Positions 1 through 9,351 of a stretch of 33,998 nt of DNA are shown in pieces. The stretch spans positions 1-33,998 of the forward strand of contig JADDPH010000082.1 of NCBI GenBank assembly GCA_016781925.1, given 5' to 3'. The translations under genes were made by a program, and so were the position numbers. Origin of the DNA: Sphaerobacteraceae bacterium. GTDB lineage: Bacteria; Chloroflexota; Chloroflexia; Thermomicrobiales; UBA6265. The notes under the pieces are model-generated. The model searched no databases and was not told where the DNA came from. It was given only the letters and a program-made list of their open reading frames with translations. Every line of letters begins with the position of its first letter. The stretch's first letter is position 1.

Positions 1-19
1 CCCACCATCCCTCGTCGCG

Positions 20-48
20 TTGAGCCTCCCCGCTTCCTGTTCCATAAT
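20..48 (+). promoter_or_regulatory. Probable sigma70-type promoter upstream of the pgsA-like gene
   Basis: TTGAGC at 20-25 and CATAAT at 43-48 are separated by exactly 17 nt, matching the bacterial housekeeping consensus at 4/6 and 5/6 positions. Transcription would begin near position 55, giving a leader of about 85 nt before the ATG at 139. It would also serve the downstream acyltransferase if the two genes are cotranscribed. The call rests on sequence match only. Confidence 0.5.
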
Positions 49-138
49 GAGGGGTGCACCTGAGATGGCGGTGCAGTGTGCTGTCCTCGTGGGGTTCGGC
101 GTGGGGCGCGGACAAGACCGGAGCATGTGCGAGGAATC

Positions 139-798
139 ATGGCTAACCTGATCACCATCGGGCGGCTCATGCTCCTCTTCGTCGTCGTCTGGCTGATCTA
201 CGTCGGTTCAGCCGACGTGGTGGGCGTCTGCATGCTCCTCATCGCCATCGTCTTCGCCAGCGACGGCCTCGACGGCTACGTCGCCCGGAAACGCGGTTCC
301 ACGTCCGCATTCGGTGCCGTCTTCGACATTGCCGGCGACCGCATTGTCGAGAACGTGCTCTGGGTTGTGTTCGCGCACCTGGGTCACGTTCCCGTTTGGG
401 TGCCGTTGCTCGTCCTGACTCGCGGCTTCGTCGTGGACGGGTTACGCTCGCTCTCCTACGCGGAGGGCATGACCGCCTTTGGCTCCCGCAACATGATGCG
501 CTCCGCCTTGACTTACTGGCTCACGGCAGGACGCTTCATGCGGGCAGCGTTCGGCTGGGCAAAGGCGGGAGGGTTCGTCTTTCTCACCGGTCTTGAGGCG
601 TCACAGAAGATAGATGCGGCTGGGACCTGGGTCAGTGGCTGGTACGGGCAGGACGCCTATCTGATCTTCGGCTGGTTTCTGGTTTGGTCGGCGGTCGTGC
701 TGACCATCGTTCGAGGATTGCCCGTGATCTATGACGCCGTCGCCCTAGTCCAGGCCAATTCGGGCACAAAGGTCACCGCGCCTGTCAGTCGTCGTTGA
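139..798 (+). CDS. CDP-alcohol phosphatidyltransferase (PgsA/phosphatidylinositol-phosphate synthase type)
   Basis: This is an integral membrane enzyme of the CDP-alcohol phosphatidyltransferase family, which transfers a phosphatidyl group from CDP-diacylglycerol to an alcohol acceptor in phospholipid synthesis. The signature DG-x2-AR-x8-G-x3-D-x3-D is intact (DGYVAR, then G, D and D at the correct spacing, about residues 45-67). Hydrophobic segments lie near residues 8-25, 28-45, 70-95 and 175-200. I chose ATG 139 (219 aa) over the track start at 76 because GCGAGGA lies just upstream and the 21 extra residues look non-conserved. The acceptor (glycerol phosphate, inositol phosphate or another) cannot be read from the sequence. 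An LpxL-like acyltransferase follows on the same strand, an order that resembles the actinobacterial pgsA-acyltransferase locus for phosphatidylinositol mannosides; that parallel is inference. Confidence 0.85.
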   Translation: MANLITIGRLMLLFVVVWLIYVGSADVVGVCMLLIAIVFASDGLDGYVARKRGSTSAFGAVFDIAGDRIVENVLWVVFAHLGHVPVWVPLLVLTRGFVVDGLRSLSYAEGMTAFGSRNMMRSALTYWLTAGRFMRAAFGWAKAGGFVFLTGLEASQKIDAAGTWVSGWYGQDAYLIFGWFLVWSAVVLTIVRGLPVIYDAVALVQANSGTKVTAPVSRR

Positions 799-952
799 GA
801 TGCACCATCACGCTCGACGGCGCCCGTACAGCGGCACGACTGCACGGCTCGACGCAGGAGGGCATCGACGCGGGATCACCTGCCCCATCCTATGCCGTTG
901 TTCATGGTAAGACGACCAGGATTGCCGCCGACCGGGAGAGGGAACCTCGCCG

Positions 953-2185
953 GTGCCCCATCTGGTCCAGGTTAGGGATCCACAAGATCGGAAATACTAT
1001 GGATTCTTCGTGCCCACGCTAACACGCCCCCAAGAGCAAGGAACACATGGTTCCGGCACCACGACCTCCGACGGAAACGGACGGACGCCGCAGCGGGTCC
1101 AATTTCGGCGGGAGGAACGGCGCGAAGTTCGCTACGTGCTCAGCATTGGCCTCGCCGTCGCGTTCTCCTGGATCTTCTGGTTGATGCCCGCCGCCCTCCG
1201 CCGCCTCATCACGGAGCGTGGTGGACAGGCCTTTTACCGACGATCTCGCACGTACCGGGAGAACGTACTCGCGAATCTCCGCCAAGTTCTTCCTCCCGGT
1301 ACCCCGGAGGAGGAGTTGGAGGCGACGGCCAGAGAGGTGTTCCGGGTCAGCGCCCGGAACTTTATGGACCTGATCCTCACTCCCCGAATCCGCCCCCGCG
1401 ACTTCGTCCGCAACGTGCCGCTCGTCAGCGGTGACTGGAGCATGTTGGATCAGGCCCTCGCCGCCGGTCGCGGCGCCGTGTTGGTCACGGCCCACCTTGG
1501 CGCATTCGATTATATCGGCCAAACCCTTCACAACCGGGGGTACAAGCTGACCACGGTGACAGGCAGAACGACCGCCCGCTTCGTGTTTGACGGTGTCACC
1601 TACCTACGCCGCTCACACGGAAACGTCATTGTCGATGCAACCCCATCCGGGGTTCGCCGCGTCATGCAGGCGCTGCGGCGAGGGGAGTGCGCCGCCTTTG
1701 TCACCGATCGCGACTTCTTCCAGAACGGAAAACCCGTCACGTTTTTCGGAAGGCCAACAACGCTGCCACCCGGCGCCGTCCGCATTGCCCGCGACACTGG
1801 GGCGCCCATCGTGCCCGTTTTCGCGCGCCGGACTCCCACCGGCTACGCCATGTCGGTCCACCAACCGTTCGTCGTCGAGAAGAGTGCTGATCTCGACGCC
1901 GACATCACCCGTGGCATGGAGAGTCTCGTCAAGATCCTGGAGGCAGCGATTTCGGCGACTCCCGAGCAGTGGGTCATGTTCCAGCGGGTGTGGCTAACGG
2001 AACCGGTCGACCCTATCCGCGTCTTTCCGGTCGGGTCGCCGCTCGAGAGCGAACTCTTGGAGCGGTTCGCCGCCGTGCTGCCCTCGCCGCGTTCATCGCA
2101 GCAACAGGACGATCCGCCTGGCGCCCCTGAGGCGGAACCATCCAGAGATCGTACGGGCCGGCGTCCTCGACCTCCAACACCATGA
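953..2185 (+). CDS. LpxL/HtrB-family lysophospholipid acyltransferase
   Basis: This is a membrane-associated acyltransferase of the lipid A lauroyltransferase/PIM acyltransferase family. The catalytic H-x4-D motif is seen as HLGAFD (H181, D186), and the later block around VTDRDFF...PVTFFGRP is typical of the family. A hydrophobic segment (VLSIGLAVAFSWIFWLMP) precedes the catalytic domain. The first 60 residues look unusual and the start is uncertain: GTG 953 has GGGAGAGG about 11 nt upstream, while GTG 1010 and GTG 1136 are alternatives with poor ribosome binding sites. The core fold ends near WVMFQRVW (about nt 1995). The remaining Pro/Arg-rich tail runs antisense to the end of rimO for 173 bp. 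The neighbouring phosphatidyltransferase suggests acylation of a glycolipid or phosphoglycolipid; the substrate is unknown. Confidence 0.78.
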   Translation: MPHLVQVRDPQDRKYYGFFVPTLTRPQEQGTHGSGTTTSDGNGRTPQRVQFRREERREVRYVLSIGLAVAFSWIFWLMPAALRRLITERGGQAFYRRSRTYRENVLANLRQVLPPGTPEEELEATAREVFRVSARNFMDLILTPRIRPRDFVRNVPLVSGDWSMLDQALAAGRGAVLVTAHLGAFDYIGQTLHNRGYKLTTVTGRTTARFVFDGVTYLRRSHGNVIVDATPSGVRRVMQALRRGECAAFVTDRDFFQNGKPVTFFGRPTTLPPGAVRIARDTGAPIVPVFARRTPTGYAMSVHQPFVVEKSADLDADITRGMESLVKILEAAISATPEQWVMFQRVWLTEPVDPIRVFPVGSPLESELLERFAAVLPSPRSSQQQDDPPGAPEAEPSRDRTGRRPRPPTP

Positions 2186-3491
2186 GCTCCCCAACCAGCA
2201 GCTCACCTGGCACGAAGACCAGACCATCGACTTCCGGCGCGTGGCGACGGGCTCGTCCGACGGAGATAGGCTCGATCCCGCCAGCGGTATCCTCTGCCTC
2301 ACCGACGGCCTCAATCAGCACTTCCAGGCGTTGACCGACCAGCGCCCGATTCTTCCGCAGTGAGATCCCCTGCTGCACTTCCATCAGGGCGTTTCGGCGC
2401 TCCGCTGCCACCTCCGGTGGGACTTCCCCCGGGAGGGTGGCTGCCTTGGTGCCGGCCTCCGGTGAGTAGGTGAAAGCACCGACGTGATCGAACGCCATCT
2501 CCTCGACGAATCGCAGAAGGGTCTCGAACTGCTCGTCCGTCTCCCCCGGATAGCCGACAATGAAGGTGGTCCGCATCGCCACGTCGCTGAGCTTGGTCCG
2601 GGCGTGCTCCACCAGCCTGCGGGTCATCTCGACATCGCTTGGGCGGTTCATTGCGCGCAGGAGCGTCTTGTCCGCGTGCTGGATCGGCATGTCCAAGTAC
2701 GGCAGGAGCGCCGAGTGCTCCGCCATCACATCCACCATCCGCAGCGTCAACGGGCTGGGGTAGATGTAGAGCATTCGGAGCCAGGGTAGGTTCGGCACCT
2801 GTTCGGCAATCATCTCAAGCAGCTGCGGCAGACCATGTTTCATTCCCAGGTCCGCGCCGTAGCGGATCGTGTCCTGTGCAACCAGGACCACTTCTTTCGT
2901 TCCGCCAGCGACCAGGTCAACGATCTCCTGGATCACGTGCAGCGGGCGTTTGCTCGCCTGACGCCCTTTGATGCTTGGAATCGTGCAGAAGGCGCAATTG
3001 TGGTCGCAGCCGTCCGCAATCTTGACGTATGCGGAAGGACCGGCGTCCCGCCGGCTGAACGTCGTCAGCATCCCCTCGCAGCCGGCGACCTCCGGAACGT
3101 CCGGCGCTCCAATCAGACCACCGACCACATCACCGATGCGGTACCACTCTCGGGTTGTGAGCACATGGTCGACGCCGGCCGGAAGATCAGCGACGTGGTT
3201 ACCCAGCGCAGGAAGGCACCCCGCAGCGATGACGAGCTGGCCTTCCCGGCGATCCTGCAACAGATCCTCGATGACCCCGATGGATTCCGCACGAGCGGCT
3301 CCGAGAAAGCCGCAGGTGTTCACGATCACCACCTCGGCGTCTTCTGGGCGTTGAACTCCAGCCATGCCTCGCTGCCGGAGTACATGATCCATCCCGTCCG
3401 AATCAACACGGTTCTTGGAGCATCCAAGCGTGACGATATGGAACGCGCGATCATTGAGTGACGGGGGAGAAGCCGTAGGGGTGCGACTCAC
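2013..3491 (-). CDS. rimO: Ribosomal protein S12 methylthiotransferase RimO
   Basis: RimO is a radical-SAM enzyme that adds a methylthio group to the conserved aspartate of ribosomal protein S12. The N-terminal UPF0004 domain shows its three cluster cysteines in TLGCSKNRVDSD, NTCGFLG and AAGCLPAL. The radical-SAM CxxxCxxC motif is DGCDHNCAFC, and a C-terminal TRAM domain ends near YDLWMVP (about residue 450). TLGCSKNRVDSD fits RimO better than MiaB. The GTG start at 3491 has AGGAG about 8 nt upstream. At 492 aa it is about 40 residues longer than usual; the excess is an Arg/Ala-rich tail that overlaps the 3' end of the convergent acyltransferase gene. It lies 15 bp downstream of yajQ, so the two are probably cotranscribed. 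Confidence 0.93.
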   Translation of the reverse strand: MSRTPTASPPSLNDRAFHIVTLGCSKNRVDSDGMDHVLRQRGMAGVQRPEDAEVVIVNTCGFLGAARAESIGVIEDLLQDRREGQLVIAAGCLPALGNHVADLPAGVDHVLTTREWYRIGDVVGGLIGAPDVPEVAGCEGMLTTFSRRDAGPSAYVKIADGCDHNCAFCTIPSIKGRQASKRPLHVIQEIVDLVAGGTKEVVLVAQDTIRYGADLGMKHGLPQLLEMIAEQVPNLPWLRMLYIYPSPLTLRMVDVMAEHSALLPYLDMPIQHADKTLLRAMNRPSDVEMTRRLVEHARTKLSDVAMRTTFIVGYPGETDEQFETLLRFVEEMAFDHVGAFTYSPEAGTKAATLPGEVPPEVAAERRNALMEVQQGISLRKNRALVGQRLEVLIEAVGEAEDTAGGIEPISVGRARRHAPEVDGLVFVPGELLVGELMVLEVEDAGPYDLWMVPPQGRQADRPVAAMNAARAARRRTAPRVRSRAATRPERRG

Positions 3492-3506
3492 GAAGGTACT
3501 CCTGTA

Positions 3507-3998
3507 TTACCGATAGTTCACGAACTGGAGGGCCACCGGAAAATCGGCCGCCTTGAGCGCCTGGATGACCGCCTGGAGGTCATCCTTGTTTTTCCCCTGG
3601 ACGCGAAGCGTGTCGCCCTGAATTTGTGGGGTCACCTTCTTGAAATCGTCGCGAATCTGCTTCGCGATCTGCTTCGCCACATCATCGGGAATGCCTTCCC
3701 GGAGTTTGACGGTCTGGCGCACGCGACCGCCAGAAGCCTGCTCCTCCGGACCATAGTCCAGGATTTTCAAGGAAAGATTTCGCCGAATCAGCTTCGATTC
3801 AATGATGTCACGCACTGCCTGAAGCGCATACTCGTTCGAGGTTCCGATGGTCAAATCCGCGTCCCCAAGCTTCAACTCCGTCTTGGAGTCCTTCAAGTCG
3901 TATCGCGTCTGGATCTCCCGCTCAGCCTGGTCGACCGCGTTCTTCAACTCTTGCCGATCGAATTTCGAAACGACATCAAATGAAACCGTCGAAGCCAC
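3507..3998 (-). CDS. yajQ: YajQ family (UPF0234) nucleotide-binding protein
   Basis: This is a small cytoplasmic protein of the YajQ/UPF0234 family, whose members bind nucleotides; some act as cyclic-di-GMP effectors. Family blocks are visible: SFDVVSKFD at the N-terminus, ETRYDLK-like TRYDLKDS, the RQTVKLREGI segment, and the C-terminal VQGKNKDDLQAVIQ...DFPVALQFVNYR. The track start (ATG 4016) is unlikely because it overlaps the GGGAGGAGG ribosome binding site. GTG 3998 sits 6 nt after that site and gives a 163-aa protein starting VASTVSFDVV, matching the family's usual N-terminus. It is followed after 15 bp by rimO in the same direction. The role in this organism is not evident from context. 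Confidence 0.9.
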   Translation of the reverse strand: MASTVSFDVVSKFDRQELKNAVDQAEREIQTRYDLKDSKTELKLGDADLTIGTSNEYALQAVRDIIESKLIRRNLSLKILDYGPEEQASGGRVRQTVKLREGIPDDVAKQIAKQIRDDFKKVTPQIQGDTLRVQGKNKDDLQAVIQALKAADFPVALQFVNYR

Positions 3999-4216
3999 GT
4001 TCACCCTCCTCCCCATGCAAAAACACCTAAGTCTAGCAGAACGCTCGTCTCGAATGGCTTTCGTCCTGTCCTCTAAGCGCTCCCCACTGAGGCGGCGCCA
4101 GTAGCATTAAAGGGGCAAGGGACGGGGCCCGATTGGTATCTTGTGCGCTGTATGGCGCACCTCTGCGTCACAATGCCCTGAGTGGCGCCGCGCTGCTGTA
4201 CCAGGAAGGCAACACG

Positions 4217-5362
4217 GTGACCTCCACAGATGCGGTCAATCGACGCCTCCCCGCGTCTCTGGGACGGCAGACCAGGACCTCACCACGTTCCCTGGGCGGC
4301 CGACCGACAAGTCTGGTTCGGCCCCTACTCGGATTGCCCATCCTGTACAAGGTCCTGTTGGCCAACGCCGGGATCGTGGTGATCGGCGCCGTAGCCGGCA
4401 CGTGGATCACCTTACGAATGGCCGAACGGATTCCCGAGCAGAATCATGGGCTGCTCGTGCCCATCTTCGTGGTTGCCGGCATCATCCTCAGCGTCCTCGT
4501 CAACTTCCTGGTGCTCCGGGCGGCATTCCGACCGCTCAGCAACCTGGAACGCGCCGCCACTGCCGTGCGCTCCGGTGACCTCTCCGTGCGGGCGGAACAG
4601 AGCGCATTCGGGGATCCGCAGCTTGCCCATCTGGCTTCCACGTTCAATGCCACCCTGGACGAGATCTCGCGGGACCGCAACGAGTTGCGATCTCTCGCCT
4701 CACAGGTGATTCGGGCCCAGGAGCAGGAGCGCAAGCGTGTAGCCCGCGAGCTACACGACGACACAGCCCAGGTCCTCTTCGCGCAGCTTTTACGCGTCAC
4801 GGCGCTCAAGAACTCGTCCAGCGAGGAGACCCGGCAGACAGCCGCGACGTTGGAACAGATGACCGTGGAGGCCCTGGAGAGCGTCCGGCGGCTGGCGTTG
4901 GAACTTCGCCCCCCGGCATTAGACGACCTTGGACTCCTCGCGGCCCTCGGCGACTTGGCGCAACGATTCAGTGAGCAACTCAAGGTTCCTGTGGATTACC
5001 AGGCCCGTGGCCCCCGGGGGCGACTCCCGGCAGAGGTCGAATTGGTCCTCTATCGGGTTGCTCAGGAAGCCCTGACGAACGTCGCCAAACACGCAGGGGC
5101 AAGCCACGTCTGGATTGACCTCGATCGAACACCGGAAGACGTTTCCATATCGGTTCGCGACAACGGCCGGGGCTTTGATCGTCAGCGGGCCACCGCAGGC
5201 GATCAACATGGCCTGGGCCTCGGCTTGTTTGGCATGGAGGAGCGGGTGGCACTGGTGGGCGGTACGTTCAAGATCTGGCCAATGCGCAACGGAGGCACCG
5301 AGATCTACGCCTTCATCCCCCTTAGTGATCCGCACGCTGCCAACGGAGAGCCGAACCTGTGA
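4217..5362 (+). CDS. NarL-type sensor histidine kinase with HAMP domain
   Basis: This is a membrane sensor kinase of the HisKA_3 class. Two membrane segments (about residues 46-66 and 80-100) bracket an extracytoplasmic loop of only about 13 residues. That argues for sensing within the membrane or its interface rather than by a folded external domain. A HAMP linker (about 101-153) leads to the phosphoacceptor helix RVARELHDDTAQ (H180). The ATPase domain shows the N box (NVAKHAG), G1 box (VRDNGRGFD) and G2 region (GLGLFGMEERV). GTG 4217 follows AGGAAGG at 7 nt and gives 381 aa; the track start at 4133 lacks such a site. The stop overlaps the start of the response regulator gene (GTGA), indicating translational coupling. 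The stimulus cannot be inferred. Confidence 0.9.
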   Translation: MTSTDAVNRRLPASLGRQTRTSPRSLGGRPTSLVRPLLGLPILYKVLLANAGIVVIGAVAGTWITLRMAERIPEQNHGLLVPIFVVAGIILSVLVNFLVLRAAFRPLSNLERAATAVRSGDLSVRAEQSAFGDPQLAHLASTFNATLDEISRDRNELRSLASQVIRAQEQERKRVARELHDDTAQVLFAQLLRVTALKNSSSEETRQTAATLEQMTVEALESVRRLALELRPPALDDLGLLAALGDLAQRFSEQLKVPVDYQARGPRGRLPAEVELVLYRVAQEALTNVAKHAGASHVWIDLDRTPEDVSISVRDNGRGFDRQRATAGDQHGLGLGLFGMEERVALVGGTFKIWPMRNGGTEIYAFIPLSDPHAANGEPNL

Positions 5363-6048
5363 CCGAGACGGAGGTCCGCGCGGATCGCGCGGAGTCGATC
5401 AAGATCCTCCTCGCCGATGATCATGGGATCGTTCGCGCGGGATTGCGAGCGCTGCTGGAAGCCCAGCCGGAAATGCGGGTGATCGCCGAAGCGGCGGATG
5501 GCCCTGCCGCCGTAGCGCTGACCCGGCGGCACGTTCCGACAGTGGTGGTCGCCGACCTGTCCATGCCGGGCGGCGGACTGGAGACCATCCGCGAAATTAC
5601 CGGGCTTGGGCTTCCCACGCGGGTCTTGGTGCTCACCGTCCACGCCGAAGAACGTTACCTGCTCCCCGTCCTGGAGGCTGGCGGCTCCGGGTACGTGCGC
5701 AAGTCGAGCGCTCATACGGACCTCCTTGACGCGATCCGGACCGTTGCCCGCGGTGAGGTCTTTCTCGATCCGAGCGCGACGAAGACGTTGCTGCGGGGCT
5801 ACCTCGGCCGCGTCCATTCAGGGGATGAACTCGATCTTGGGGAAGTTTTGTCAGAACGCGAGCGGGAGGTCGTCAAACTGACGGCGGAGGGATACACCGC
5901 GCAGCAGTGCGGAGATATCTTGTCTCTCAGTCCGAAGACGATCGAAACGTATCGCCACCGCGCGATGCAGAAACTCGGCCTGACCAATCGAGCTGAACTG
6001 GTCCGCTACGCGCTCCGCGCCGGCCTGCTCGGAGCGGAGGAGACCTGA
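5359..6048 (+). CDS. NarL/FixJ-family response regulator
   Basis: This is a two-domain transcription factor and the partner of the kinase whose stop codon overlaps its GTG start. The receiver domain shows the acidic pair (D20, D21 in LLADDHGIVRAG), phosphoacceptor D66 in VVVADLSMP, and the conserved lysine in GSGYVRKSS. The C-terminal LuxR-type helix-turn-helix (about residues 160-225) contains LSEREREVVKLTAEGYT and LSPKTIETYRHRAMQKLGL. The length of 229 aa is normal. Phosphorylation by the upstream kinase would be expected to drive promoter binding. No target site was identified in the window. Confidence 0.93.
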   Translation: MTETEVRADRAESIKILLADDHGIVRAGLRALLEAQPEMRVIAEAADGPAAVALTRRHVPTVVVADLSMPGGGLETIREITGLGLPTRVLVLTVHAEERYLLPVLEAGGSGYVRKSSAHTDLLDAIRTVARGEVFLDPSATKTLLRGYLGRVHSGDELDLGEVLSEREREVVKLTAEGYTAQQCGDILSLSPKTIETYRHRAMQKLGLTNRAELVRYALRAGLLGAEET

Positions 6049-6310
6049 TTCACCGCCCATGTGATGTGGGGATTTGTTTGACCCCCAAGCGCAAAAACCC
6101 GGACATTTCCGGCAGCAGTTCACAAACGCAACCCGTCATCGGCAGCCCTTCCCCTGGACTACAGTACTCGTGTCGCGGTTTCGGCAACGCGACCGAGAGC
6201 GCTGTCGAGGCCCACTTCCCCGCCTTGCCCCAGGAAGCATGGATGAGGTGCTCGCCAGTACGTGTCGTCGTGTCCTTGTAATCTGCACAAGCACTCAGGA
6301 GCACGCCACC

Positions 6311-6886
6311 ATGGGATCCACTGCTCCATCTGCCGTCCTCACTTCAGGTTGCTCGACCCCTGAGGGAAGAATGACCGGCCAGGCTTTGGTCCATCCGAAG
6401 TGGCTGGTGGTAGAGCCTCCGGTGGAAGACGAAACCCACGACCCGGAAGATGTCGCTCGCTTCTCTGCCTTCATGCAGTTGCAAAAGACAGCAGGGGCGC
6501 TCGACCGGGCCGCCACCGACGCTCTGGCTGATCTCGATCTCACGGCCGGGGCCTTTGGTGCGCTCCTCGAACTGCAAGCGGTCGGTGAAGCCGGGCTCGC
6601 TCCTTCGGAGTTAGCGCGTCGCCTGGCGGTCGCCCGTCGGACGGCAACGCTTTACGTCGACATCCTTTCCCGACAGGGCTGGGCAGAGCGCCGCGCCCAT
6701 CCCGAAGATCGAAGGATGGTGCTTGCCTGCCTCACGCCCAAGGGCCAGCGGCTGCTGGACGAGCTTGGGGCCGCCTACAAGCGGCGTCTCGCGGCGCTCA
6801 TGGCAGACGTCACCCCGCTCCAGGCGGAGCGCCTCCGTCAGCTTCTCACCCTCATCGGGTCTGGGAACACCGCCCCGACGCGTTAA
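6311..6886 (+). CDS. MarR-family winged-helix transcriptional regulator
   Basis: This is a DNA-binding regulator of the MarR family, normally a homodimer acting as a ligand- or oxidant-responsive repressor. The winged helix spans roughly residues 85-150: LDLTAGAFGALLELQA, then LAPSELARRLAVARRTATLYVDIL as the recognition region, and the wing AERRAHPEDRRMVLACLTPKG, which carries the DxR motif. A C-terminal helix would form the dimer interface. ATG 6311 has AGGAG 9 nt upstream and gives 191 aa; ATG 6371 (GAGG 5 nt upstream, 171 aa) is a credible alternative. The track start at 6074 would add 79 residues with no family resemblance. The adjacent gene on the 3' side is convergent glgX, so the regulated genes are not obvious. 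Confidence 0.85.
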   Translation: MGSTAPSAVLTSGCSTPEGRMTGQALVHPKWLVVEPPVEDETHDPEDVARFSAFMQLQKTAGALDRAATDALADLDLTAGAFGALLELQAVGEAGLAPSELARRLAVARRTATLYVDILSRQGWAERRAHPEDRRMVLACLTPKGQRLLDELGAAYKRRLAALMADVTPLQAERLRQLLTLIGSGNTAPTR

Positions 6887-6924
6887 AGGGGGGGGAGGGC
6901 GGTTTTTCCCCGCCTCCCAGTTCC

Positions 6925-6942
6925 CGTGGCGGGAGCGCCACG
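6925..6942. terminator. Inverted repeat between convergent marR-type gene and glgX
   Basis: CGTGGCG-GGAG-CGCCACG forms a perfect 7-bp stem with a 4-nt loop in the 94-bp gap between two convergent genes. A G-rich tract followed by TTTTT and a C-rich tract just upstream (about 6887-6917) could form a second, imperfect hairpin. Neither has a clean T-run immediately after the stem, so a bidirectional termination role is only suggested by position. Confidence 0.3.
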
Positions 6943-6980
6943 GCCTGATCCTATCACCTTTGAAGGCCTTCAAGCCCCCT

Positions 6981-9170
6981 TCACACGACAGGTCCGTCTA
7001 TCCGCTGTGGCTCCCAACGACGGCAGAGAATAACTGACCGATCGGTCACGTCCAACCAGCTCCCGCCCTCGCAGACGCGATGGCCTTCGTCGTCCGGTTG
7101 CGCTGTATCGATCACCACCTGCCAGCCCGCGTTTGAGCGGTGAGCAAACCTCGGCAACCGGAACGGAACGAGGGTTTCCTGAGCGTTGAGCAGAATCAGC
7201 AGGGTCTCTCCAACGATGCGGTTGCCCTGCTCGTCTTGCTCGTCGATGGCATCACCGGCGAGTCGGAGGCCAAGAGCTCGGGTCTCGGCGTTATCCCACT
7301 CGATGTCGGTCATCTCCTGGCCGTCAGGGCGGTACCAGGTCAAATCTTTCACGTCTGAGCCGCGGATCCGGCGCCCTTGAAAGAATTTGCGGCGCCGCAA
7401 CACCGGCTGTTCTTTCCGGAATGCCACCAACCGACGTGTGAACGCGAGAAGGACTTCGTCGCGCTCGTCCAACGACCAATCGAACCAACTCAGCGGATTG
7501 TCCTGGCAGTACGCATTGTTGTTGCCAAGTTGGGTCCGCCCCATCTCGTCGCCGCCACAGATCATCGGAACACCCTGGGAGAGAAGCAATGTGGCCAGGA
7601 AATTCCGTTTCTGCTTCTCTCGCAGAGCCACGATGGCTGGCTCGTCCGTGGGTCCCTCGACCCCGTAGTTCGCGGAGATGTTGTCGTCGCTGCCGTCCCG
7701 GTTCTCCTCGCCGTTGGCCTCGTTGTGCTTCCGTTCGTAGGAGACCAAGTCCTCTAGCGTGAACCCGTCGTGGGCCGTGACGAAATTGATGCTGGCATAT
7801 GGGCGGCGCCCATCGTTCTGGTAGAGATCGGAGGAGCCGGTGAGCCGGTACCCCATCTCGGCCGCCGGCCGGCGATCCCCCCGCCAAAAGGAGCGGACCG
7901 TATCGCGGTACTTGCCGTTCCACTCTGTCCAGAGAACGGGGAAGTTTCCGACCTGATAACCTCCCTCGCCGATGTCCCACGGCTCGGCGATGAGCTTCAC
8001 CTGCGAGAGCACGGGATCCTGGTGCACGATATCGAAGAACGCCGAGAGCCGGTCCACCTCGAATAACTCCCGGGCGAGCGCCGAAGCCAGGTCGAACCGG
8101 AATCCGTCGACGTGCATCTCCAGGACCCAGTAGCGCAGTGAATCCATGATCAACTGCAGAACCTGGGGATGACGGACGTTCATCGTGTTGCCTGTACCCG
8201 TGAAGTCCATGTAGTACCGCTGCGTATCCGGGACCAGGCGGTAATAAACGGAGTTGTCGATGCCGCGGAAGGAGAGCGTCGGACCGAGGTGATTGCCCTC
8301 CGCCGTGTGGTTGTAAACCACATCGAGAATGACCTCGATGCCGGCCGCATGCAGGGACTTGACCATCCCCTTGAACTCGGCGACCTGCTCGCCTCCGGTG
8401 CCGGCGCCCGAGTACCGCGCATCCGGGGCGAAGAATCCGATCGTGTTGTACCCCCAGTAGTTGCGGAGATTCTTCTTGATCAAAAAACCATCGTCCAGGA
8501 ACGCATGAACGGGCAGTAGCTCCACCGCCGTCACGCCGAGCCGCTTCAGGTAATCGATCGCGACGGGGTGGCCAAGACCCGCATACGTCCCACGGAGATC
8601 GGGGGGGATACCGGGATGGCGGGCCGTGAATCCTTTGACATGGACCTCGTAGATCACGGAATTGTGCCAGGGCACCCGTGGCGGCCGGTCAATCTCCCAG
8701 TCGAAATAGGGATCCGCGACCACCGCCTTGGGAACCCCCTCGGTGTCGTCCTGGTCGTCCCTGCTGAGGTCGAGCGCCGGGTCTCCAAGGCGGTAGCCGA
8801 AGACCGGGGCCGACCAATCGACGGCTCCATGGATTGCCCGCGCGTAGGGATCGACGAGCAGCTTTGCTGGGTTGAAGCGATGCCCCTGCTCCGGGGCATA
8901 GGGTCCATCGACCCGATAGCCATAGACCTGGCCGGGCCTCACCCCTGGAACGTAGCCATGCCAGACGTGCGCCGTCTGCTCTCGCAGCCGGAGGCACTCC
9001 CGTTCCTCGGCGGACGCCGGGTGTTCAAAAAAGCAAAGATCGACTGACGTGGCGTTTTCGGAGAATAGGGCGAAGTTCGTTCCCTGGCCGTCCCATGTCG
9101 CTCCCAGGGGATACGGCCTGCCTGGCCAGAGCTTGAGGCGCCGGCCAGACGCACGCTGCTTCAAGGTCAC
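6981..9170 (-). CDS. glgX: Glycogen debranching enzyme GlgX (GH13 isoamylase type)
   Basis: This enzyme hydrolyses alpha-1,6 branch points of glycogen or limit dextrin in the cytoplasm. An N-terminal CBM48-type domain ([20 protein letters not shown]) precedes the GH13 barrel. Catalytic regions are seen as DVVYNH, the nucleophile motif DGFRFDLA (D360 in the trimmed numbering), the acid/base motif IAEPWD (E396) and TAHDGF. I chose GTG 9170 (729 aa, near the usual GlgX length) because GAGGG lies 5 nt upstream; the track start at 9296 adds 42 non-conserved residues, and ATG 9194 is another option. It is the outer gene of the glucan block and supplies the debranching step. It could be annotated as TreX in trehalose loci, but no treY or treZ is present here. 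Confidence 0.92.
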   Translation of the reverse strand: MTLKQRASGRRLKLWPGRPYPLGATWDGQGTNFALFSENATSVDLCFFEHPASAEERECLRLREQTAHVWHGYVPGVRPGQVYGYRVDGPYAPEQGHRFNPAKLLVDPYARAIHGAVDWSAPVFGYRLGDPALDLSRDDQDDTEGVPKAVVADPYFDWEIDRPPRVPWHNSVIYEVHVKGFTARHPGIPPDLRGTYAGLGHPVAIDYLKRLGVTAVELLPVHAFLDDGFLIKKNLRNYWGYNTIGFFAPDARYSGAGTGGEQVAEFKGMVKSLHAAGIEVILDVVYNHTAEGNHLGPTLSFRGIDNSVYYRLVPDTQRYYMDFTGTGNTMNVRHPQVLQLIMDSLRYWVLEMHVDGFRFDLASALARELFEVDRLSAFFDIVHQDPVLSQVKLIAEPWDIGEGGYQVGNFPVLWTEWNGKYRDTVRSFWRGDRRPAAEMGYRLTGSSDLYQNDGRRPYASINFVTAHDGFTLEDLVSYERKHNEANGEENRDGSDDNISANYGVEGPTDEPAIVALREKQKRNFLATLLLSQGVPMICGGDEMGRTQLGNNNAYCQDNPLSWFDWSLDERDEVLLAFTRRLVAFRKEQPVLRRRKFFQGRRIRGSDVKDLTWYRPDGQEMTDIEWDNAETRALGLRLAGDAIDEQDEQGNRIVGETLLILLNAQETLVPFRLPRFAHRSNAGWQVVIDTAQPDDEGHRVCEGGSWLDVTDRSVILCRRWEPQRIDGPVV

Positions 9171-9351
9171 GGACACCCTCACTCCGGTCAACATCGTTGG
9201 CGACGTCGGATCGTCGCGATCCCGTACGCCGCTGCGTCCCAGGCGACCTTCTGGCGCGAACCGGCCCCCGTTCCCGGGGGCCAGGTGCGGCATCATTGGC
9301 AGCAGTTCTCGGGTTCAGCAGGGATCGGGCCGAAAGCTGCGACGCGCCAGG

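Noticed and set aside
1019-1531. 170-aa minus-strand ORF
   Set aside because: It is antisense to the LpxL-like acyltransferase and has no ribosome binding site or motif.
2835-3461. 208-aa plus-strand ORF
   Set aside because: It is antisense to rimO, which has its radical-SAM and cluster cysteines in place.
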